A DNA stretch of 64,000 bases from Membranipora membranacea (lineage: Eukaryota > Bryozoa > Gymnolaemata > Cheilostomatida > Membraniporidae). A model generated the notes under the pieces. That model was not told the origin of the DNA, made no database searches, and was given only the letters and a program-made list of their open reading frames with translations. Position 1 is the stretch's first letter. Each line of letters opens with the position of its first letter. The translations under genes were made by a program, and so were the position numbers. This document shows positions 1-11,900 of this stretch, in pieces. Location: contig OU612073.1 of assembly GCA_914767715.1 (NCBI GenBank), positions 12,462,001-12,526,000 of the forward strand, written 5' to 3'.

Positions 1-2050
1 GTTTTGGTAGTTTTAACAGGTCCGGACATACATATTACACGGGTTACGTATAATTAGTCAGATAATTACATTATAGTTTTGACAGGAAGTGAGAGCAGAC
101 CACTTCAAGTCCAGTCCCACGCCGGTATAATACCATACCAGATTACAACTAAAGTGACCTGTTTCATAGTATAATGACTAATTATATGAAGATTTTTTAT
201 GTAGTATGTCATTAGTGTAATTGGTGAAATGGCCTGTGATTTTAATTGTTGTATGTTTGACAATTGTCGGCAGGAAGCCTGTGTGTATAATTAAATGAAA
301 TTAGCTCGTTCAGGGTTGACCGATTCTTGTAGTTTGTTTGATGTTGAATCTTGAGACCTCTTCAGTAGATGTGATCCATCTACTGTACTCTTTGCTGGTT
401 ACTCTAAGTGTTCCTAGGCCCGTCTTGTCTTGGTACATTTCAACCATCATTCCAATATCCATAAAAAAGGGGAGGGAAGGTTGTGCTCAAGCTATCATAC
501 ATGAAGCTACATCTTATTGGGTTTATTTAAACACAGGTACAAAATTGGTTCCACCCTCCCTGGTTCCACAATACTAACTTGAATTATCTTGACTCTTATG
601 GAACCAAAATAGTCTCAATAAATCGTGCTGTTCGGATAATCTGCCAGGTAAATCATGACTTTTAACCAAGTCATGCCAGTTATGCCGTGCCATACCATAC
701 CATGCCAGCCGTACCATGTCATGCCAGCCACCCAATTGTGACCCCAGGCAGGACGACTCCCGGGCAGGGTGGCCAAAGTTGTATGACTAAGTTTTCTAAC
801 ACCAGGTCCCTTACGTTGGCAATATGTTACAAGGTTAGCCTCATTATTACCTAAAGTACAAGTTAGCGGAAGGAATTAGTAACTACTGTTCTGGTTTAAA
901 ACCGATTTGATCACATTTGCTGGTATGGGAGAGGTCTGTGGGTTGTTTTTGGAGTCAGCGATCACAATCCCGAGGTTTCTGAGCCCTGTTGATCGGATTG
1001 CAAGATAAAATAAACGTGCCGATCAACGTGATATCAAATGAATGTGTGAAGGTAGTAATGCATTTTGTTGAAAGTAAAGTCAAGATTAAATACTTCTGCG
1101 CACGTCCTGTATCTATTTTTTTCCTTTATTCTCTTAAACAACGTCATTTGTGAAAGATTTTACCTTTTCACACTTTTCACACTACTTAATTCCATCTCGC
1201 TAATGATGGTTAAGACTCTGGCACTGCTAGGTGATTCAAAAGCAGATGCATTTTAACGATCTAGATTTGAGTTACAGATATTACATAAATAAAGTAGTCC
1301 TCGCATAGAGCCCATGCATACTCTTAACTATTGCACATTTATTTTGTAAACAGAAATTTCTGGTTACTTCCCGATTCTGAATTTCATTGTGAATTATTAT
1401 TATGACAATTTTGTATTTTATTTTGTATCGTTTGATTCTAATCGCAATAGAAAGATATGTTTTTCTTTTACAGTCTAGGCAAAATTTTGGTGGAAATCAG
1501 TTGCTGCTAACATATGTTTTTACAACAAAAGGTGTCCTCTGCTCCCTACATTACGTATTTAAGATATTGCACTCATTTATCAATGGTCATGAGAAGTAAC
1601 TCCGAAACAAATGTCTCATTTCAGCAGCATTGTTTTGAATCAACACACCTCATATTTAAGCCGCTGGAATTTAAAGATACCCTGCCATACCTCTACCAGA
1701 AAGGCACCATTATTGTCCGAGCAAAACTGGGATGATGTTCCCAGTATTTGGAGTGCAGTGGTAAAAATTATTAGTATGTTACAGGGGTAGGATGATCTTT
1801 TGGTAAATGAAATTTAACTGATCAGCACTAGCCACGGACAGAAAACAAATGTGTCATTAAGCAAAATGCATCAGTTTGAGAGTCTGGCAACGGAATCCGT
1901 ACATTGTATGCCATGTGTCAAACCATTCCAGCAGATTTTTTAAGGATGCGTATGCATGCAGCTTTTTCACATAATGTGACCGAGAAAGGATACCAACTTA
2001 GGTTTTGTAGCGCATTCTTGTACAGTTCCCACTAATTATCAAATAAAAAA
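1..2050. other. Intergenic, repeat-bearing DNA with no recognised gene
   Basis: No open frame here resembles a protein family and none shows convincing splice logic. The first 300 bases share blocks with 10220-10370: the words ggcctgtgatttt and taattacattatag, and a similar aacaggtccgga context. This suggests an interspersed repeat present in both places. At about 660-735 there is a degenerate short repeat built on catgcc/catacc words. Downstream of about 2040 begins the likely 3' UTR of the minus-strand homeobox gene. Confidence 0.5.
660..735. repeat. Degenerate catgcc/catacc tandem repeat
   Basis: Short imperfect units such as catacc, catgccagcc and catgtcatgccagcc follow one another for about 75 bases. 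No coding or RNA function is visible. Confidence 0.5.
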
Positions 2051-2357
2051 TTCTTATATCAATGTTTTACAAGTTTTGCCATTTATTTCTGCATCTATCA
2101 GTTCAGAGTATTAAACAACAAAAAGTCCATGCAGTTTGTATATATATAAGTTTAAATAACATTTTGTCGTTTAAAAAAAGAAAGCACCATGTACAACAAA
2201 CAAAGATTATATACAATGTACCAAAACAGGAGTAGACAAAAGTTGCGACCTTTGCTGACAATTGAAATTTTACCCAGCAAGGAAAAATGACACAAGGTAC
2301 GACTTACAGAAATAAAAGCACCATAATATTACAATATAAATTGATTTCTAAACAAGT

Positions 2358-3947
2358 TTAGAATCCATTCAATAAGAAAGGGTGGGCGCCATACATCATT
2401 AGTTGGGGATGAGACATGGCATTATTTAATCTCGGTACACCGATTGAAGGCGAGTAATGTGGTAGGTGGAATGGCATCACAGGTAAGGTGCTGACAGGCG
2501 ATTGACCGGTTTGTGGAGAAGGGCTGTTCTTAGCTGATCTTCGGTAACGAGCACGTCGGTTCTGGAACCAAATTCTTAGTCTTGCCTCGTCTATTGAAGT
2601 TTTGTCTGATAAGGATTCGTATTCTTCAGAACTTGGATAGGCATTAACTGCAAAAGTGTCTTCTAAGGTTTTAAGTTGTGTTGACTCGAATACAGTTCTC
2701 TGTTTACGGTATTTCCTCATTTTTTCTGATTGCGTTTCTTCCGCTTGGCTTTCTCTTTCTGTGAAACAAAAAGATGACAGAGTTACATCAAATATTTAGA
2801 ACAAATAACAAAGCCTGTAAGGATTGACAGCTGTCTCATTGAAGACAAAATTACAATCTTAAAATTTAAAACCAGTTATGTAGGCGCCTGACCGTAGCAT
2901 TGCAATAAAATGATGAGATCCAATTATATTTTGTTGCACGACCCCCAAGTAGATCAGCATGTGATAGGATTTGAAGCCACATATCTCCCCTCAAAGAATT
3001 AAACTATCAAGTCCACTGCTTAAAGTCAATCACAAGGCCTCGCCACCTCCTGTTGATATGGTAAAACAAATGTTTACTTCATTTCAGCAGTGGAACAATA
3101 ACTAACAATTGGCTTCTTGTAATGTCCGCCAGACCATACATTTGGACAGCGTTCTGGATGGTAGGAATATTTACCTTGATTGTAGCTATTGGCAGGAGAG
3201 TTCTCTTTTCCGTAGCCCGAGTCTTCACTCAAAGTGGGACTGCGTGAATGTGACGTAGTGATAGGTGTGTGTCCCCCTCCTACTGGTTTATTTCTATGAG
3301 GAGATGTGAATGATGTGATATGTAAGGACTCTGCAGGTGAGGGCTCCATTTTTACCTGTAAAAATAAGAGTTAAATTAAATTTCTGGGGTATGATGGTAG
3401 ATTCAGGCGATATAGGGTGTAGAATTATAATTGCCAGTGCTTTAATTTACACTTCAAAGTGTACAACTGAGTCATGCCAATGATTAAATAAGCTATGACC
3501 AATTTAATCACACAACATAATGGAAAGCTTAAATATCTAAGATGAAAACAAAGAACAAACTTCATTGATGAATTATGAATGCTACCATGATTTGAATACA
3601 AAAGCACTGGTAATGACACACAGAAGACAGCACTGGCTGGCATATGAAATGTAAAAGCTTGCTCAAGCCTGGCTCACCGCCCAAGGAACTTGCCCCTATG
3701 TACTTTCAAATTACATAATAGTAAAATAACAAATTGTTATTATGGATGGCAGGCTAAATCTTACCTTCAGTAGGGGTACAGATGAGTGTAGATGCGATGA
3801 TTGACCAGGGGACCTCAAGTCTAGTAGTTCCTGACAATGTGTAGGGGAATGTAACTCTGGTACTCTGCTGTATGGAGAGCTGTCTGAACGAGCCAAGTCA
3901 GCGATGCTGTGGAAATTTGCTTTCTTGTTTCTGATTGGTCCAACCAT
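2358..3947 (-). CDS. Divergent PRD-like homeobox transcription factor (exons 3947-3765, 3355-3175, 2758-2358)
   Basis: Three exons join in phase. Exon 3765-3947 is 61 codons. Exon 3175-3355 is 60 codons plus one base, ending at a strong CAAG/GTAAAT donor. Exon 2358-2758 begins with two bases and runs to the stop. The joined protein is 254 residues. The homeodomain spans about residues 138-197 and shows R5, F8, L16, F20, W48, F49, Q50, N51 and R53 at the expected positions, with helix 3 reading RIWFQNRRARYRR. The N-terminus (FHSIADLARSD) resembles the short repressor-type motif near the start of many homeodomain proteins, and the middle is Ser/Pro-rich. It should be a nuclear DNA-binding regulator. 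Q50 and the helix-3 sequence suggest a PRD-like class, but helices 1-2 (QRTVFESTQLKTLEDTF) are divergent and I cannot name the orthologue. The start is uncertain: ATG at 3947 opens this exon, but an upstream open exon (4493-4681) could add 63 codons. Confidence 0.8.
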
Positions 3948-4492
3948 CTGCAAAAGAAATATAAACGGTTATGAATATTATTATGTCCAAACTTTGTATT
4001 CTAGATTAACGTTCGGCTACTTTAAATAAAATAATACTTGATGTATGCCACTAAATTGAAGAAAATATTAGAAAATAAAAAAGATGACAAAAATAGCTGA
4101 ATTCATTATGCTTTACATGTTCAGTTGGTTCACAGGCCAATTAATTTGTGCCATATACCCCACAATACATAAATATAGATAATTGAGACTTTTGGATAAA
4201 TATTTTGGCAACACGATTAAATCTTTACAGCAAGCAAGTCATTTTGTTGTAAGGCACATAAATATATTGCTCCAGAAGCAAATGCATGGATGGGCAGTTG
4301 TCAGTACAAATAACCAGCTCAATAACTATATCTACCATTAAATTAATTTTTTATGTGCTGCCAAAAATGAACAGTAAGATTATTTAAAGCAGCGTTTTCC
4401 CAAAAAATGATATGCTTTCAAAAACTATTAAAAATGTAATAAATGATAAAGAAATGAGGAACATTTCTGGCAGGTAATAGTGGAAAGCTTAC

Positions 4493-4681
4493 CTTGAAAT
4501 TGTAAGTATTATTAATCCAACACAAGTTCCGATGTTTACTATGAGAGATTGTAGCGTGAAAGATCCTGTTCAAGTTGCAAGGAAGGTGTTCAGATGAATT
4601 GTGAAAACCATTTGCTGTGTTGTTCCTTTTAAAGGATTCTTGTATCATTGCACACCTTGCGCGCAGTGATTGGCCAAACAA
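4493..4681 (-). CDS. Possible 5' exon of the homeobox gene (coding or 5' UTR)
   Basis: On the minus strand, an open frame from ATG at 4681 runs 63 codons to an AAG/GTAAGC donor at 4493. It ends in phase 0, which matches the 3947-3765 exon of the homeobox gene. It could therefore encode an N-terminal extension (ending NNTYNFK) or simply be a 5' leader exon. The protein sequence resembles no family I know. CCAATCA-type boxes around 4670-4710 would suit a nearby promoter, which favours the leader interpretation. Confidence 0.35.
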
Positions 4682-4709
4682 AAGATGGTGACAACTGATT
4701 GGTCAATAT

Positions 4710-5960
4710 TGGAGGTAATTAAAGTGCCACTGTATATAATCCACCTTGTGAATAGGACAACAGAGCAAATAAGTGCATGTTTGCTTCCAGATAGCAATGG
4801 GTTTACCAATTAGGCCAACAAGATTCTGCCATGATTGTGAAAAGCTTCGAAAAGCTGCCAAATAAACAATCATAAGCAAGACTTCATGCATTTAATCTGA
4901 TAAAAGATAATTGATGTCACTGATTTGACAAGAGAATATTCATGTTGGATTAACACATGAGGGCCAACAAAGTGGGCGCAAATGGGTGCCATCGTTGAAA
5001 TGTTTCATGGACAACCTGAATTTTAAGTAAAATTCACACAAGTTTACATATCGGGGTTGTCATGAAAGTGGTTTTAAGACAATTCAACACCCTGCCTTAA
5101 AAATTTGTTTTTCTGACCCAGGTAGGTGGCCGTAATCAAGGAAATACAGAACAACTAATTAATCATAGATTTGTTTGTACCACTGATTTATATATATAAT
5201 AATTCATGGTGTATATTTCTGACAGCACGATATCACAGCCAGTCTATTTTTTTTATCAGGAAACTGACTATCATGTAACTGGATGAATATTACGTATTAC
5301 ATTGAGTAGTTGCCCAAGCAGCGAATTACACAATTTTCCAGCTGAGTAAATCAGTTTTGGTCTTAGAATTGCCTTAAGTTTATCAGAATTTGGTAAGAAT
5401 CTACCAAAACAGTTTATCTATTTCGGATGTACCCTATAATACTGCAGGTATTTTTCCCATGTCCTTTTACCGCAAAAATGGGAACAAGAAGGACTCAGCT
5501 TCTGTTTTCATAACCGTCCATAAAAAGCGAATATCTTTGCGGACAAACACTTTTCATAATTTATTTAGCAAATTTTCTCAGGTAGCTTGTACACCTACGA
5601 CTTTTGGTATTTGATAACTTCAACTTTCAAAGCATCATTAAGATCATTAAGGGCCATAATCTGCAGTCATCTTCGGTTTGACTATTGTCTCAAACCTCAA
5701 TTGAGGGATTAGTTCTGGTGATCAAGTTAGCTTTGCAGCAATTAGCAAAATTCTTCTTTGTACTTTAGTATTTATTAGAAGATAATTTTTATGCTTATCC
5801 AGAAATAGTAAAAATTAAGTCAAAATCCTTCCAATGAATGTTCATTTCCGTATAAAGTACATCTTCGGAATATTCCTATGTTCAAGAATGTAATCTAATA
5901 TTACATTATAATCCATTTTGAGTGTAATTTTTTCATCAAATGTTGTCTGTAAATATGAAA
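4710..5960. other. Intergenic interval between the homeobox gene and UTP20
   Basis: AT-rich DNA without a supported gene. It should hold the promoter of the leftward-transcribed homeobox gene on its left and the 3' UTR of UTP20 on its right. A minus-strand AATAAA (plus TTTATT at 5771-5776) lies about 190 bases beyond the UTP20 stop and may be its polyadenylation signal. The plus-strand open frame at 5390-5614 has no recognisable features. Confidence 0.4.
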
Positions 5961-5965
5961 TGTAA

Positions 5966-8900
5966 TTATTGAAGTATAGCTAAATCTCTGACCAGACGAG
6001 ATGATCTTCCTGGCTTTCTACCGCGACTTCCCATGAATCTGGACTGTTTCTTAGCTGCTCGCTTTCCTGTTGACTTTTTCAGGTGAATTTTCATCTTTTT
6101 ACTCGCAGATATGCTGGGGTTAGTGATAGCCTAAAAATAGAAATCCAATTTTATGTACAAGCACATTTAATATACACTGATTTGTAAGAATATAGTTATC
6201 CGAAAAAATATAATCTCATGGCTTCGCATTAGAGCTATGAATAAGGTACGAAACTAGATGAGCTGAAATTTGAAATCTTAATCCAAAATATTATATTGTT
6301 AAACATTACAATGTAATCCAACAATTAGGATAAAATCATGCTCTCCGTTGCATATTTGTGTGCATGGTCATTCAGCATACCAAATAATGACTAATCACAA
6401 ATATCTTAGAATAATTATGAGAGCCATTTTCCTGCCACTATGACTAAACATAATTACAGGTAGGAATTTAAGAATAATGTTGGGGAATTTCTTGTCATGT
6501 CAAGCACTATAAATATCGGCATCAACAGATATATAAACAGCAAACTTAATCATTGGGATCTTTGACTTTCTAATAAGCTTTTGGCAAACATTTTCGGTTA
6601 AAGTGGTTTAATATCAAGATGATTAATGAAATTATTAGCAATCCTCTACACTAAAGAAAACATAAAAGAGCCGATATCATGCTGACAGGTGATTAGTGTA
6701 TAAATCTCTGATCAGATCAACATGACTTCAAATTTTTGAGACATGTAAGATAAAACGTTAGATGACAGGATTATTGGATTGCAGTTATCTTATTATTTCA
6801 TCTAAATCCATTGACCTGAATAAATTAAACACAGGTCCGGTGGAGCTGGTGAATATTGCCTTTTCTGTCAGCCAAGTTTCAAAGATCATCATTTCAAATT
6901 TTTGGTTAGAAGCTTGTGTTATGCAAATCTTGTTATGCTAGGGGACAAAGAACGGCTTCCTAGCCTTGTCAAGCGGCCATGGTTTTTGGGTTTTTTAGTG
7001 GCCGCGTGACAAAGCTTCCATCTAGCCAACCGGATGTTCGGAATAAATCGCAGATAACCCCATTGCATGCACTGACCTGTTGTGCGAGTTTACGCTTCCT
7101 GTCAGCCTTCCTCTGATTGGCCGCTTGATGTACGGCAGCGTAAGCCGTCGAGTAATCTGCTACACCCACTGTGTTCTTCAGTAGGGTGGATACTTCATTA
7201 GCTAAATTACGCATCTCTTCTGTTTCTGCAAATAACAAAAATTAAAAATCGTAATGGGTGTTTAGATCTTCCAGAGTTACGTTGTGTCATTTCTGGAGAT
7301 TGGCTATGTCTGAAATCAGCAACCACAATTAAACAGTTGCTTTGAATGTTAACATGTTTTATTCTGAGAAATAGCCTCACCATTGTTGCTCGTCAGAGGG
7401 AGATCATAAAACTGCTAATTTTTTTGAAATATAGCGCAGCCATAGAACAAAAACCCCATCATTTTCCATTTGTGGTGCCGTGTGTTGACCCGAATTTAAG
7501 TTCCCAAGTTCGTCGGGACATGCGAATGGGTTATAAAAGTTGATGCAAATGTACTGACGCTTCATGTGATTCTGATGATATTTTCTACACATCCCTTTTT
7601 CTAAAGGATAGACACACTCATGCAACAGAGGAGTCTTTTCTGGTAAGCTAAATTGAACAATGAAAAGATTTCACAGATTATAGATTCCCATGAGGGGCCA
7701 GAGGCAAGCTTTAGGAGTCCAACGCTGGTCATCCAGTTCTTAGACTAAGATAATATACCAAAAGGATGGGTCGTATCACTTCAATGAAAAAACTGAATTA
7801 TTCTGAGGCTAAATTAAACCACCACAATGTTTAAATCTCAATATTATTAATGTATATCTCTTAATAAGCTAATAGGTGTCATATTGTCACTCAGTCATCC
7901 AGAGTCAACACCAGGGATTCAATAGGGATTTACTCAGATAAATTTTGTAAATAAATACGAATATAAATATCAATATTTTTACTAAATCACAATAGCCTGA
8001 ATGGTTGTTACATCGGCATGTTTTGAATATAAAAGGCTCAGTTGGAGACGCATACTTAGATTAAAAATTATCTCAGAAAATCCATATTTGTGAGAAAATC
8101 TCCATGGCGCCTGACTGATTAAATTTCAATATAATAAAATTTGAAGACACAAAGTTTTCTCAGAACTCATTTCTAGAAAAATTGTTAAATTGACAAAATT
8201 TTAATAAGGTGTCTCTTTAAATCTACACAACATAATGCCTAGTCGTAGTTCAATAAATATTTTTGAATTAACTCAAATCTTGTCAGCAGTCAGCAGTGCA
8301 AACCATTTGTTATTTCATTCAATAAAATTAATTTTTATCAATCTTCAGCAAGCGTATTAATAATTTATTATCAACATACTGTCATTACTTCTATCATGTC
8401 CCAAAGCCAACCTGACACATGTGAAATTCTTCATGGCAATCAAAGACCATCTCAAGAAAAATCTGGTTTTGGTTCATCAACAGGATTTTCCAACAACATA
8501 ATTCTGCTGTGTTTTAATTTCCATGGATTCTGTCGCAAATAAAGCATAACAGGGTTTCCTTCGATCAAGTTTGATCCAATTTTCCCGGTCGTTCCCATTC
8601 CACTAACTCCAAATGGCAGCAAAGTGGATCACACTTGATCTAGGGGTTCCTCCTCTTCTTGCCTGCCAGTTCACACAAATAAAATCAATAAATATGATTT
8701 CATGACCTTACACATCTGTCCGCCGCTACACGGATACCAAACAAATAAGGCTTACAGCTCAGATGGGCCTGATCTAACTGGGTCAACTTTAGTATGGTGG
8801 ACGGTAAAGTTGAAGTTGAGAAAGATTTTCCGCCTGCAACTTCCAGCTGCCCAGGCTTAGTCATGTTCACACACCTGACTCAATGATGGTTTTGTCCAAC

Positions 8901-11900
8901 AAATGTGATCTAACACAGGCATGAAATACAATAATTAGGAGTGTATTTGCCTCCTGAATATTATATATTGGCTAGTATATCTGTTTCGGATATTACCGGT
9001 TTTGTTTATAGGTAGTTTTCCAACACCGATGTATTCTGGTGATACGCACCGCTTCTTCAGACAAACCACACCAAGTTATAAAACTTTGGTATTTTTCTAA
9101 ATAACCGCCCATTGCTGACGTGACAAATTGCACATCTGTATCGAAACACAATTAACTGAACTTTTGTTTTCCACTCCATCCATATTCACAACCAATTACT
9201 GCTAACTGAGACTTTCCACAGATCAGTATTATCTTTTTTAGTATTTCGAAGAATGTTTTAATTTTCTGTCTGGGAAACTTAACCTCAAGCCAGTAACCAA
9301 CACTTGGATTTTTCATTAAAATGTCCGCGTGGTTCCTCTAAATTAAATTGCGCCAAATCAAAAGCTATGGTATCAACCGAATCCGAATTAAGCCCAAAAT
9401 ATGGCAGTGGGAAGTGAACTTGTGTTATTTTAAAGGCTTTGACATATGAAAGTCATGTAATTCAAATTCGCAGATTTCCAACAGCATTCCGTAAGCAGCA
9501 TTAAAATCCATGAGAAAAATCAGTGCAAACTCTAATCCATAAATCACTTGATTGATATGGCGATATATTCAAAAGGATTCATTTTGATGATATTCGCAAT
9601 ATTCCCAGGATTTTGAATGGAATTTCACTACTATTCATAACGCTACATGTCAACTTCAGTGCCACAAAAATGCTGCAATTCCCTTCCTGATCTGTCTTTC
9701 TTATGAATGCCGTTAAAGGTTTATCCTTAAAAGTTGAAATATGACAAGCTGTGTATAAACATTTGCAGAAAAGCGAGTGCAACAAGTAGCTATGAACTTA
9801 GTGACATGACACTTACATCTGTATACTTTGTCTTCTATTGGTGTAAAGGGCCTACAAACTCACCCTCAATAATACGTGCACTAATAGATGAACAATGGTT
9901 GACTTCAACTTTCAACATAAAGTTCTCAAAGCTTTAGCTGATCCCTGGTGTTAGCAATGCATGTTTACTAGGCTTAATCCATCCTAATTGTCAACAAATT
10001 TTCTTAACATAGTTCCAAAATTACCCCGTTTCATACTTAAAATTGTTCATAATTAGTGCAAAATAACATCATTAGCCATTTAGATGCTGGATTGAAATTT
10101 TCCTCTCACCAGCTGCATAATTATCTAAGCATGGTTGGAGTGATTTCACACTAAATTTCACCTGCCTCATAATTCATGGTGAAGGAATCGTGCTAATTAC
10201 AGGCAAAGATTTTAATGTAGGGGATCATTAGTAATCAATTTGGTAAGATGGCCTGTGATTTTGTTGTCCTGTGTTGTGGTATTTTTAGCAGGTTCATCAC
10301 AGGATCCATATATGTAATATCTAATTAGCTCATCGGTTAATTGCATTATAGCTTATGCCGGAAACGGGAGGCAGTCCGTTTGAGGAGTTACCTCACAGTG
10401 AGCCAGACACTACTACACTTACACACTGACATCGAGACTACACTATTATCATGTGTATTTCTGATCGTTAGAGTCAATTTAGCAAGAGTACCTAACATGT
10501 CCTTGTCCCTAATTAGTAAAATAGAACTCGGGTCGTCGCGAGAAGTTCCTTGTGATGGTGCTTATGCTAAGTGAATTAGTTCACTCTCTATCGATCAGAG
10601 ATCAGAGATATACATGAAATAGTATATCACGTCATCAGTGTGCTACTTTCCTCCATATACCTGTGGATTTGTTTTTCCTGTTTTTCACCATCGCTCACGT
10701 CTCATTATGTCACTTAGAGTACAAGTGGAAAACAGTTAAGCTGGAAGTTTCCATAAGGAGAAGCCTTGTCGTCCGTGTACTTACGGATTGTTTTTCCTGT
10801 TTGCACACACCTCAATTATTTCGATAATGGGTGGAAAATAGTAAAGCTGGAAGTTTCCATGGAGAGGAGCGAGGCCTTGTTGATCTTTGATTGTGACACT
10901 TGTTGGGTGTGACTTTCCAGCGGTTATTTTCCTAGCAGCGTAGAACCTTGGTAATCAGGTTTACAAGTAGGCTACACACTTTTCAAAGGCGTGACCACAC
11001 CTTCGAAGTAAGTCGGAAATAACAACTTACCTGGGAAAAGTTTCACCATAGTTATTTCCCTGTGAAGAGGAGGTAGAATATTCCTCAGCTGTCCTAGAAG
11101 TGACTCGGCACCAAGCTCCACTGATATAGCAGCCAGGCATTTAAATACATTAGTTCGCTGGAAGAAATATCAATAAATATGTCATGGTGAAATGATCTGC
11201 ATTGATTCAGATAATGTATCATACAGTCTTCTATGGCAATTTATGGTTTGAGTTGTTGTTGGGAATAAATTTTGGTGAGCTTTAGAATGGCAATCCTGAA
11301 TGAAGAGTCACAGTTTCTGTATTTAAGACGCCGAGGGTGCTGGCCTGTAACATCCAATCGAAATGCTTCCTATATAGGTCTTCACCCCACGGCTTGTGTC
11401 GCACCAATTGCCAGGCAATAAAGAGCAAGGACACAGGTTGTGCAATCTCATCATTGCGGCTTCAGTTTCAGACCTGTTTAATTTACGAAACTCTAAGGGG
11501 TCTAAAATTACACGAAAACGATCTCCCTCGAATAACAATAATTACCTTCACCGACTCTCTCGGAGCGCTAGTTGCTTCAAAGGCTGCAATTTTACCAAGT
11601 CTTCTGATGAGCCAACTGACAGTAACCGGCCTCGACTGGTTTTCTGGATCCGTCTGGTTCTCTGTCAACTCCTAAAATGGAAATAAACGCCCGATGGAGA
11701 AGCCCTACAGTATCAATATTTATGAGCTAAGATGATAAGAAGCTGAGAATTACGGTACACTCTCAACAGCTTAGCTTACTTCATGCTGCTATTTTGAAAA
11801 AAGTGCGAACAGTTCAGCAGAGCGTTTCCTGCTGCGAGAAGCCTAGTTATGAATATGGGACGACGTCTACAGAAATCTGTCAAGTCTTCACGTAAAAAAT

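Larger units (their letters stand above)
7226..11030. other. UTP20 intron of 3.8 kb; no gene seen
   Basis: This is the largest UTP20 intron apart from the one that hosts the GSTs. It contains a short MITE at 8562-8642 and an inverted-repeat element at 10432-10642, in otherwise AT-rich unique-looking DNA. The open frames here lack family resemblance. Confidence 0.5.

Noticed and set aside
11337-11686. Overlapping plus-strand frames of about 100 codons
   Set aside because: They are antisense to UTP20 exon 11671-11546 and its intron. They show no family resemblance and no splice support.
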